7,794 bases of DNA from an uncultured Flavobacteriales bacterium (GTDB taxonomy: Bacteria > Bacteroidota > Bacteroidia > Flavobacteriales_D > Crocinitomicaceae). A model generated the notes under the pieces. It did no database searches and had not been told where the DNA came from. It saw only the letters and a program-made list of their open reading frames with translations. Position numbers and translations under genes: made by a program. Positions 1-5,933 of this stretch are shown in pieces; within the stretch, counting starts at the first letter, position 1, and each line of letters begins with the position of its first letter. The stretch lies in assembly GCA_903899795.1 (NCBI GenBank), contig CAIUKX010000316.1, positions 1 through 7,794 on the forward strand, in the 5' to 3' direction.

Positions 1-117
1 ACATGGACCGATTCTCGACATTCTTTCATATCCTTCAACAAATTCCGACATGATCTTAAAAATTGCCCAACTGTCGTTTGTTTTGATTTCCGTCCAATCT
101 TTTTTTGATGTATTCAT
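1..117 (-). CDS. LOG-family (TIGR00730) Rossmann-fold protein, N-terminal fragment
   Basis: An open frame begins with ATG at 117-115 and runs without a stop to the window edge, giving 39 codons; the rest of the gene lies to the left. The peptide contains the segments TNDSWAIFKIMSEFVEGYER and, at the end, SRIGPC. I recognise these as the N-terminal lead-in of Bacteroidota TIGR00730/LOG-family proteins, just before the conserved strand that normally reads like SIFGSAR. Members are cytoplasmic, are often misannotated as lysine decarboxylases, and hydrolyse nucleoside 5'-monophosphates of the cytokinin type to base and ribose phosphate. The catalytic PGGxGTxxE motif would be outside the window, so the function rests on the N-terminus alone. 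The gene is divergent from the DUF2279 gene, with about 175 bp between them, and has no evident link to the polysaccharide operon. Confidence 0.8.
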   Translation of the reverse strand, partial: MNTSKKDWTEIKTNDSWAIFKIMSEFVEGYERMSRIGPC

Positions 118-155
118 TCTATTATTATGTATATTATTTTCTGAATTTGATCAGT

Positions 156-180
156 GGTTTTAATCATGCAATTCAAAACC
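156..180. repeat. Short inverted repeat in the divergent intergenic region
   Basis: GGTTTT at 156-161 is mirrored by AAAACC at 175-180, leaving a 13-base spacer. The arms match perfectly for 6 bp but do not extend. It would lie in the leader of the LOG-family transcript if the promoter proposed upstream is real. It could be a weak hairpin or an operator half-site pair; it lacks a T-run suitable for a terminator, and chance is plausible. Confidence 0.25.
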
Positions 181-190
181 TTACTAAGGT

Positions 191-223
191 TAAATATAGT
201 ATTTAATCCTAGATGCATTACAA
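191..223 (-). promoter_or_regulatory. Possible Bacteroidota-type promoter for the LOG-family gene
   Basis: Read on the minus strand, TTG (223-221) is followed after 22 bases by TATATTTA (198-191). This is one mismatch from the Bacteroidota -7 consensus TAnnTTTG, and the spacing is near the long end of the usual range. Transcription would start near 185 and give a leader of roughly 68 nt before the ATG at 117. The match is imperfect and the region is AT-rich, so a chance occurrence is quite possible. Confidence 0.25.
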
Positions 224-264
224 TTGACTTTTATTTTTCTAAACGATGGAATCTTCTAACTTAT

Positions 265-279
265 TATAATGTACTTTTG
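265..279 (+). promoter_or_regulatory. Possible promoter element for the DUF2279 gene
   Basis: TACTTTTG at 272-279 fits the Bacteroidota -7 consensus TAnnTTTG exactly, and TATAAT lies just before it at 265-270. No TTG is found 17-23 bases upstream, so the -33 element is missing or degenerate. Transcription would begin around 285, only about 8 to 14 nt before the candidate start codons at 293 and 299, so the transcript would have a very short leader. Confidence 0.3.
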
Positions 280-292
280 ATTTGTCTGATGA

Positions 293-1201
293 ATGTCAAT
301 GAAAAAGTGGTTTTTAATATTTTCCTTTCTGTTGTTGCTTGTGCAAACCAATGCGCAAAGTTCTTTCTTTCACAATTCGGATACAATCAATAAACCCAGA
401 GTAATTGCTACAACTTCAGCAATTGCGACAGCTTGGGTTGCTGGCACGACAGCTGTGTATGGAGCTTGGTATTCAAAAGATTCCATTTCGAAATTTCATT
501 TTTTTAATGATTCACACGAGTGGTTACAAATGGACAAAATTGGTCATCTCCATACAGCAAATAAATTGACAGGTTTAACATATGGCTTCTACAGGTGGTC
601 AGGTGTGAGTAGGCGTAAAGCAATTATTTTGGGATCATCCATTGGATTAGCTTACCAGACCACTCTTGAAATTATGGATGGAAAAAGTTCAACTTGGGGA
701 TTTTCATGGAGTGATATGGCGGCTAATACGCTTGGTGTTTTGTCTTTTGCTTCTCAGGAATTTGTATGGAATGAGCAACGCTTTCTTTTCAAATTTTCAT
801 ACCACACAACTCCATATGCGAGTATTCGACCATCTGTATTAGGGGCTTCGAATTCAGAGCGTTTCCTGAAGGATTATAACGGACAAACCTATTGGATGAG
901 TTTTAGCCCTTCTACATTTTTTAACCTTGCTTCATATCCGAAATGGCTGTGTTTTTCCTTGGGATATGGTGTTGATCAAAAACTGGTAGGGAGCAAGGAG
1001 TTTTATATCGATCCGTTGACACATGTGATGTATCAGTCTCACCGGGAATGGGTATTGTCGTTAGATATTGATTTCAGTAAATTACCAATTCGAAAAGAAT
1101 GGTTGCGAAAAATTGTAAAGCAATTGAATTATGTGAAAGTACCACTTCCTGCTCTAATGTTTTCCAATCATAAAATAAGAGGGTACGGAATCTACTTTTA
1201 A
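293..1201 (+). CDS. Exported DUF2279 family protein
   Basis: The 302-residue product begins with a signal peptide: Lys4-Lys5, a hydrophobic stretch at about 6-18, and probable cleavage after Ala21 (TNA-Q). It is therefore sent to the periplasm or outer membrane; there is no lipobox cysteine at the cleavage site. The DUF2279 hallmarks are present: a DKIGH segment at 81-85, then Glu126 and Asp129, and GFSWSDMAANTLG at 136-148. A second hydrophobic segment at about 37-57 and one at about 110-120 could be membrane-associated. The C-terminal half (about 165-302) is rich in aromatic residues and ends GIYF, compatible with beta structure ending at the outer membrane, but this is inference. The biochemical function of the family is unknown. 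Start choice: ATG at 293 gives MSMKKW, while the in-frame ATG at 299 gives the more typical MKKW. No Shine-Dalgarno sequence decides between them. The 3' end overlaps the phosphatase gene tail to tail by 4 bp. Confidence 0.85.
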   Translation: MSMKKWFLIFSFLLLLVQTNAQSSFFHNSDTINKPRVIATTSAIATAWVAGTTAVYGAWYSKDSISKFHFFNDSHEWLQMDKIGHLHTANKLTGLTYGFYRWSGVSRRKAIILGSSIGLAYQTTLEIMDGKSSTWGFSWSDMAANTLGVLSFASQEFVWNEQRFLFKFSYHTTPYASIRPSVLGASNSERFLKDYNGQTYWMSFSPSTFFNLASYPKWLCFSLGYGVDQKLVGSKEFYIDPLTHVMYQSHREWVLSLDIDFSKLPIRKEWLRKIVKQLNYVKVPLPALMFSNHKIRGYGIYF

Positions 1202-1938
1202 AGTGTGGAATTCAGTAAAGGCAGTTCAAGCACTTTTTGGAGGTAGGGCAAATTTAAGTTGTTCTGCAGAAGATTCAAATGGTCGATACGGTGACAGTCA
1301 GTACCTAAAAAATCCACCAATCCTGCGTCAATTAGCATTTCAGCTTGTTTTTTCACAGCTAATCCGTAATGTCCAGAAAGTGAATTGATGTTTAATTGAA
1401 TGAATAATCCGTTTTCTCTCCAAGCTCTTGCTTGTTCTACTGATCCAAAAAAATACTGATATCTTTCGAAGTGAGCTATAATCGGTTTTAAGCCTCCGAT
1501 TCGCATTTCATAAAAAAGTGTTTCAACCCCGGAAGGTGGAGTTGTAAATGAAAACTCAATTAAAGCATAATTTCCTCCAAATGTCAAAAGTTTATTTTCT
1601 TTTAAAGTTTGAAAAAGCGTTTCATCAAAATAATACTCAGCTGCAGCTTCAATTTCAATATCAAGGTTTATTCTTTTCAGTTCAGATCTTACTTCTTCCA
1701 ATCCTGAGAGAATTATTTCAGGTGTGTTTTTATAGTAATCACTCATCACATGTGGTGTTGTGATTACTTTCTTATATCCCAGTTGTTTATATTTTGAAAG
1801 TAAGGCAATCGTTTCATCCATCGATTTGGATCCATCGTCAATTCCTGGAATCAAATGACTATGCATATCTGCTTTTAACACAGATAAATCTGCATTTGGA
1901 AGTGTTTTTTTTGAGAATAGATTTGATAGAAATCCCAT
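1198..1938 (-). CDS. PHP-domain tyrosine-protein phosphatase, CpsB/CapC/YwqE-like
   Basis: The 246-residue protein carries the metal-binding motifs of the PHP superfamily as found in CpsB/YwqE phosphatases: DMHSH (24-28), IDDGS (33-37), TPH (61-63), AAEYYFDE (99-106), AHFERY (155-160) and GTDCHR (212-217). Likely metal ligands are His26, His28, Glu101, His156, Asp214 and His216. Family members are cytoplasmic, usually manganese-dependent, and dephosphorylate the tyrosine-rich tail of the BY-kinase/chain-length regulator (Wzc or CpsD type) that controls capsule and exopolysaccharide export. The length matches the family (about 240-260). No cognate kinase is in the window. It is the last gene of the minus-strand operon, starting 7 bp after the rfbB stop. 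The short N-terminal segment LSNLFSKK is typical of Bacteroidota members. The start at 1938 is the only sensible ATG before the first metal motif. Confidence 0.9.
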   Translation of the reverse strand: MGFLSNLFSKKTLPNADLSVLKADMHSHLIPGIDDGSKSMDETIALLSKYKQLGYKKVITTPHVMSDYYKNTPEIILSGLEEVRSELKRINLDIEIEAAAEYYFDETLFQTLKENKLLTFGGNYALIEFSFTTPPSGVETLFYEMRIGGLKPIIAHFERYQYFFGSVEQARAWRENGLFIQLNINSLSGHYGLAVKKQAEMLIDAGLVDFLGTDCHRIDHLNLLQNNLNLPYLQKVLELPLLNSTL

Positions 1939-1945
1939 GAGTTAG

Positions 1946-2995
1946 TTATTTGTACATTCTTTCGTAGTACTCTTTATAGGATCCACTTGTAACTTTTTCA
2001 ACCCAATCTTGATTTTGGAGGTACCAATCGACTGTTTTTTCAAGTCCTTCTTCAAATTGAATAGAAGGTTTCCAACCAAGTTCTGTTTCTAATTTTGTTG
2101 CATCTATTGCGTAGCGGGCATCGTGGCCTGCTCTATCTTTTACAAAAGTGATTAACTTTTCGTTTTCACCCTCTTCTCTATTGAGTTTTTTGTCCAGTAT
2201 TTTACAAAGGTATTTTACTAAATCAATATTTTTCCACTCGTTTAATCCTCCTACATTATACGATTCTCCTAACCTTCCTTGATGGAAAATGACATCAATA
2301 GCGTTTGCATGATCTTCCACCCATAACCAGTCTCTGATATTCTCTCCTTTCCCGTATACAGGAAGAGGAATTTTGTTAACGATGTTATGGATGATTAGTG
2401 GAATCAATTTTTCGGGAAAATGATGACTTCCATAATTATTGGAGCAATTTGACATCTTAACAGGTAGACCATAGGTATGAAAATACGCTCTTACAAAATG
2501 ATCAGAAGAAGCTTTTGATGCTGAATAGGGGCTGCGTGGATCATAAGGTGTTGTTTCTTGAAATAATCCTTCTTCACCAAGACTTCCGTATACTTCATCT
2601 GTTGAAACATGATGAAAAACATGATTACCATCTGACCAATTTTCTTTTGCTTTTTGAAGAAGATGAACCGTTCCGACTACGTTTGTCATGACAAACTCCA
2701 TAGGTCCTTCAATGGAACGATCCACATGAGATTCGGCAGCCAAATGGATTACATCTGAAATTTGATAAGTTGTAAAAACATCTGATAAATCTTGAATCGA
2801 ACAGATATCACCCTTTACGAAACAATAATTTGATTTCGTTTCAATGTCGACCAAATTGGATAAGTTTCCAGCATAAGTAAGTTTATCGAAATTGATAATT
2901 CTATAGTTTGGGTATTTATTAACGAATAAACGAACAACATGAGACCCAATAAATCCGGCTCCGCCAGTAATCAATATGTTTTTTGTAAATTCCAT
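1946..2995 (-). CDS. rfbB: dTDP-glucose 4,6-dehydratase
   Basis: This 349-residue extended short-chain dehydrogenase converts dTDP-glucose to dTDP-4-keto-6-deoxyglucose in the cytoplasm, the committed step to dTDP-rhamnose and many other deoxysugars. The NAD-binding motif GGAGFIGSH is at 11-19. The dehydratase signature STDEVYG (131-137) supplies the Asp133-Glu134 acid/base pair, and Tyr157-xxx-Lys161 (YSASK) is the SDR catalytic pair. Further hallmarks are the segment AAESHVDRSI at 86-95 and a substrate-binding region NNYGSHHFPEKLIPL at 186-200. Length and motifs are normal, so it should be active. It begins 43 bp after the tviB-like gene, the widest gap in the operon, and is followed by the phosphatase gene after 7 bp. 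The usual partners rmlA, rmlC and rmlD are absent from the window. The start is supported by the Rossmann motif falling near residue 11. A UDP-GlcNAc dehydratase is less likely given the DE catalytic pair and the HVDRSI segment. Confidence 0.93.
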   Translation of the reverse strand: MEFTKNILITGGAGFIGSHVVRLFVNKYPNYRIINFDKLTYAGNLSNLVDIETKSNYCFVKGDICSIQDLSDVFTTYQISDVIHLAAESHVDRSIEGPMEFVMTNVVGTVHLLQKAKENWSDGNHVFHHVSTDEVYGSLGEEGLFQETTPYDPRSPYSASKASSDHFVRAYFHTYGLPVKMSNCSNNYGSHHFPEKLIPLIIHNIVNKIPLPVYGKGENIRDWLWVEDHANAIDVIFHQGRLGESYNVGGLNEWKNIDLVKYLCKILDKKLNREEGENEKLITFVKDRAGHDARYAIDATKLETELGWKPSIQFEEGLEKTVDWYLQNQDWVEKVTSGSYKEYYERMYK

Positions 2996-3020
2996 TTTTA
3001 ATCTTTGTTATTAACTCATT

Positions 3021-3033
3021 GCTGACACTCAGC
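3021..3033 (-). other. Small perfect hairpin in the tviB-rfbB intergenic gap
   Basis: On the transcribed strand the gap contains GCTGA-GTG-TCAGC, a perfect 5-bp stem with a 3-base loop, about 25 bases before the rfbB ATG. It is not followed by a T-run, so it is unlikely to be an intrinsic terminator. It could act as an mRNA processing or stability element between the two genes, or be a chance match. Confidence 0.3.
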
Positions 3034-3038
3034 TCGAT

Positions 3039-4343
3039 TTATAAACTCCAGTATTCGATATCACGAATTTTACCTTTAAAAATCCCTTTAACATCCACAA
3101 AAACACCTTTTTGGTCTTTCAATAAAGCTTTAAAATCTGCTTCAGTTAGATTCTTGTATTCTTTGTGATTAACCGCAACAATTACAGCATCGTAGTCATT
3201 ACTTGGTTTATCAATTAGACCGACACCATATTCTTCATGCATTTCGTGAGAAGAAGCATGAGGGTCAACTACATCGACATGTACTTGAAATGATTGTAAT
3301 TCATTGATAACGTCAATTACTTTTGAGTTTCTGATATCCGAAACATCTTCTTTAAAAGTCGCTCCCATTACCAATACTTTAGCATCCTGAATGTGTTTTC
3401 CCTGAGAAATAATTTTTTTAACTGTCTGTTTACCAATATAAAATCCCATTGAATCGTTCACATATCTTCCACTTGTGATGACTTTTGAATGATATCCAAC
3501 CTGTGCCGCTTTATGTGTCAAATAATAAGGATCAACTCCGATGCAGTGACCACCCACTAATCCTGGTGAGAACTTCAAAAAATTCCATTTGGTGCCAGCG
3601 GCCTCCAATACATCAAATGTATTGATTTTCATCTTATTGAAGATGATTGACAATTCATTCATTAAAGCGATATTTAAATCACGTTGCGTATTTTCAATTA
3701 TTTTTGCTGCTTCTGCAACTTTAATTGTTGTAGCTCTGTGAACTCCAGCGTCAACAACCAACTCGTATGTTTTGGCAATTTCGTCCAAAGAAGTTTCACA
3801 ACAACCAGAAACTACTTTAATCACATTTTGAAGGGTATGTTCCTTGTCCCCTGGATTAATACGTTCAGGTGAATAACCAACTTTAAAATCATCTTTGAAT
3901 TTTAAGCCTGACTCTTTTTCCAAAACGGGGATACAATCTTCTTCTGTACAGCCAGGATAAACCGTTGATTCAAAAACAACATAATCCCCTTTTTTTAAGA
4001 CTTTTCCTACTGTTGAACTAGCACCTAATAAGGGCTTTAAATTGGGTAAATTTGTATTATCTATAGGAGTTGGTACTGCAACGATGAAAAACTCAACGTC
4101 TTTTAAATCGTCCAAAGATGTTGTAAAGAGAATGTCACATCCTTCGAAATTCGAAGCGATTAATTCATTACTTGGATCGATGTTTTTTTTCATCAAATCA
4201 ATTCTGTTTTGATTGATATCAAATCCAACAACTCTGATTTTACGAGCGAATTCCAAAGCGATAGGTAAACCCACATACCCTAATCCTATTACAGCTAACT
4301 TTGTTTCCTTGTTAATTAACTTATTATAAATTGAATTGCTCAT
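3039..4343 (-). CDS. tviB: TviB/WbpA-type nucleotide sugar (UDP-N-acetylhexosamine) 6-dehydrogenase
   Basis: The 434-residue protein belongs to the UDP-glucose/GDP-mannose dehydrogenase superfamily and most resembles TviB/WbpA/WbpO enzymes, which oxidise C6 of UDP-GlcNAc or UDP-GalNAc to the uronic acid with two NAD. The NAD motif GLGYVGLP is at 20-27, the VPTPID segment at 90-95, EST at 125-127, and SPERINPG at 158-165. The central helix with AAKIIENTQRDLNIALMNE (212-230) is characteristic of the N-acetylhexosamine branch. The catalytic loop GGHCIGVDPYYL (264-275) contains nucleophile Cys267. The C-terminal domain includes GATFKEDVSDIRNSK at about 328-342. Its first 20 bases overlap the end of the oxidoreductase gene. 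The N-terminus (YNKLINKETKLAVIG) fits the family and no other start is nearby, so the overlap is probably real. Its neighbours suggest UDP-GlcNAc as substrate. GlcNAc versus GalNAc specificity cannot be settled by eye. Confidence 0.88.
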   Translation of the reverse strand: MSNSIYNKLINKETKLAVIGLGYVGLPIALEFARKIRVVGFDINQNRIDLMKKNIDPSNELIASNFEGCDILFTTSLDDLKDVEFFIVAVPTPIDNTNLPNLKPLLGASSTVGKVLKKGDYVVFESTVYPGCTEEDCIPVLEKESGLKFKDDFKVGYSPERINPGDKEHTLQNVIKVVSGCCETSLDEIAKTYELVVDAGVHRATTIKVAEAAKIIENTQRDLNIALMNELSIIFNKMKINTFDVLEAAGTKWNFLKFSPGLVGGHCIGVDPYYLTHKAAQVGYHSKVITSGRYVNDSMGFYIGKQTVKKIISQGKHIQDAKVLVMGATFKEDVSDIRNSKVIDVINELQSFQVHVDVVDPHASSHEMHEEYGVGLIDKPSNDYDAVIVAVNHKEYKNLTEADFKALLKDQKGVFVDVKGIFKGKIRDIEYWSL

Positions 4344-5361
4344 TTCTTATTTTATAAATGCGTTCAATAATTTCAACAACTTTAAGCCCTTCTAGAGCAT
4401 TTGTTGTTGCAGTAGTTCTTCCTTTTAAAGTGTTAATTACGTTTTGGATAACATAATTATGATTTGCTGCAGAACCTTTATACGGTCCATAATCGTTAGC
4501 AGGATTTGATTCTGGTAATACAGGCATTTCGTATCCATTGATATTGCATACTTCCACTTCGTTCATGTATTGTCCCCCAATTTTCACACTTCCTTTGCTT
4601 CCAATTATAGTTAATGAACTTTCCAAATTTTGATCAGCTACTGAAGTTGAATAATTGATGCATCCCATTCCTCCGTTAATAAAATCAAAACTTACGAATC
4701 CGGAGTCTTCGAATGCTGTCGTATCCTTATGATTGAAGTCAGCAAATCGACCTTGAATATTGTCAATATCACCAAATAACCAGTACATGATGTCTATAAA
4801 GTGCGAGAATTGTGTAAATAAAGTTCCACCATCTAAATCTGGAGTACCTTTCCATCCCCCCTTTTTATAATATCTGTCATCACGATTCCAGTAACAGTTC
4901 AATTGAACCATATAGATATCTCCCAATAAACCTTCTTTGACGATTGATTTAATCCACTTGGAAGGTGGTGAGTATCGATTTTGCATGACGCAAAAGACAT
5001 TTTTCGACATTTGCAGCGATTTGAAAATCACCTTCTCACATTCTTCTTTGGAAAGTCCCATAGGTTTTTCGCAGACAACATGCTTTTTTGCTTCCAAAGC
5101 AGTAATACTTTGTGATGCATGTAAACCATTTGGTGTACAAATATTAACGACATCAAAATCTAGATTTGATGCCAAAAGTTCTTCCACAGAATTAAAAAAC
5201 GGTACGTCAAATTCGGTTACACCACATTCATCTTTTGAACGAACGTCTACCATGGCAATTAATTCGGCTTCGTTTTCTCTACGAATCATTTCTGCATGTC
5301 GTTTCCCGATATGTCCGGCTCCAACAACAGCAAATTTTATTTTATTTTTGTTCAAAGTCAT
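4324..5361 (-). CDS. Gfo/Idh/MocA-family oxidoreductase, probable sugar-nucleotide 3-dehydrogenase (WbpB/WlbA role)
   Basis: The 345-residue protein has an N-terminal Rossmann fold with GAGHIGKRH at 14-22, the CTPNGLH segment at 75-81, and the family hallmark CEKP at 97-100, where Lys99 is the expected catalytic lysine. In the C-terminal domain, GGTLFTQFSHFIDIMYWLFG (178-197) supplies the likely catalytic His187 with Asp191 nearby. Family members oxidise or reduce sugars with NAD(P). Lying between a TviB-like dehydrogenase and a WbpD-like acetyltransferase, its likely task is oxidation of C3 of UDP-N-acetyl-glucuronate, the role of WbpB/WlbA. However, from memory, classical WbpB is about 316 residues and has a different segment around the catalytic histidine, so this is a distinct subfamily and the reaction is inferred from context. 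The start overlaps the acetyltransferase stop as ATGA, and the end overlaps the tviB-like gene by 20 bp. Confidence 0.8.
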   Translation of the reverse strand: MTLNKNKIKFAVVGAGHIGKRHAEMIRRENEAELIAMVDVRSKDECGVTEFDVPFFNSVEELLASNLDFDVVNICTPNGLHASQSITALEAKKHVVCEKPMGLSKEECEKVIFKSLQMSKNVFCVMQNRYSPPSKWIKSIVKEGLLGDIYMVQLNCYWNRDDRYYKKGGWKGTPDLDGGTLFTQFSHFIDIMYWLFGDIDNIQGRFADFNHKDTTAFEDSGFVSFDFINGGMGCINYSTSVADQNLESSLTIIGSKGSVKIGGQYMNEVEVCNINGYEMPVLPESNPANDYGPYKGSAANHNYVIQNVINTLKGRTTATTNALEGLKVVEIIERIYKIRNEQFNL

Positions 5362-5933
5362 TGAGTAATTTTTTTAACTCTATTGTTCTCTAAGAGATAT
5401 AATTCCTTACTTTCAGGGCAGATCGCTTTTCCATTTTGATCGAATTCTAGTCGATGACCATATTCACTCATCCAGCCGATTTGACGTGCTGGATTACCAA
5501 CGACCAAAGCAAACGGTAGAACTGTTTTCGTGACAACAGCCCCCGCACCCACAAATGCATATTCACCAATGTCATGACCACAAACGATTGTTGCATTAGC
5601 TCCAATACTGGCTCCCTTTCTTACAATCGTTTTTGCATATTCACTTTGTCTGTTGACGGCACTTCTTGGATTGGTAACATTCGTAAAAACCATTGATGGA
5701 CCGAGAAAAACGTCGTCTTCGCACTCCACTCCAGTATAAAGGGATACATTATTTTGAATTTTCACATTTCTTCCAAGTTTAACTCCGGGAGAAACAACAA
5801 CGTTTTGTCCGATATTGCATCTTTCACCTAATTGGCAACCAGGCATAATATGAGAGAAATGCCAGATTTTGGTTCCTTCACCGATGATACAACCCTCATC
5901 AATTATCGCTGTTTCGTGTGCAAAATATCCCAT
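5358..5933 (-). CDS. wbpD: WbpD/WlbB-type UDP-sugar 3-N-acetyltransferase (left-handed beta-helix)
   Basis: The 191-residue protein is a hexapeptide-repeat transferase. Imperfect [LIV]-G-x4 turns run from about 12 to 145, followed by a short C-terminal tail. Strong family matches are KIWHFSHI (22-29), IGQNV (41-45), KIQNNVSLY (58-66), GPSMVFTNVTNPRS (78-91) and ALVVGNPARQIGWMSEYG (142-159), ending with a CPESKELY motif at about 172-179. These match the acetyl-CoA-dependent enzymes that acetylate the 3-amino group of UDP-2-acetamido-3-amino-2,3-dideoxy-glucuronate. Asn85 in the FTN motif corresponds in position to the active-site asparagine (Asn84) that I recall for WlbB. It acts in the cytoplasm, probably as a trimer. 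Its start codon shares one base with the UXS stop (TAATG) and its stop overlaps the next start (ATGA), so translation is likely coupled. The aminotransferase that should make its substrate is not in the window. Confidence 0.87.
   Translation of the reverse strand: MGYFAHETAIIDEGCIIGEGTKIWHFSHIMPGCQLGERCNIGQNVVVSPGVKLGRNVKIQNNVSLYTGVECEDDVFLGPSMVFTNVTNPRSAVNRQSEYAKTIVRKGASIGANATIVCGHDIGEYAFVGAGAVVTKTVLPFALVVGNPARQIGWMSEYGHRLEFDQNGKAICPESKELYLLENNRVKKITQ

Noticed and set aside
154..393. Open frame on the plus strand, 79 codons
   Set aside because: It overlaps the intergenic region and the signal-peptide region of the DUF2279 gene in another frame. The peptide has no recognisable motif and the DUF2279 frame is clearly the coding one.
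1203..1763. Two short plus-strand open frames (1203-1388 and 1548-1763)
   Set aside because: Both are antisense to the PHP phosphatase gene and show no motif or start signal.
3684..3872. 62-codon plus-strand open frame rich in Cys, Asn and Phe
   Set aside because: It is antisense to the conserved helix region of the tviB-like gene; its composition reflects the complement of that gene.
4937..5368. 143-codon open frame on the plus strand
   Set aside because: It is antisense to the oxidoreductase gene, whose frame has clear Gfo/Idh motifs. The antisense peptide is low in recognisable structure and rich in Ser, Thr and Phe, as expected from a shadow frame.
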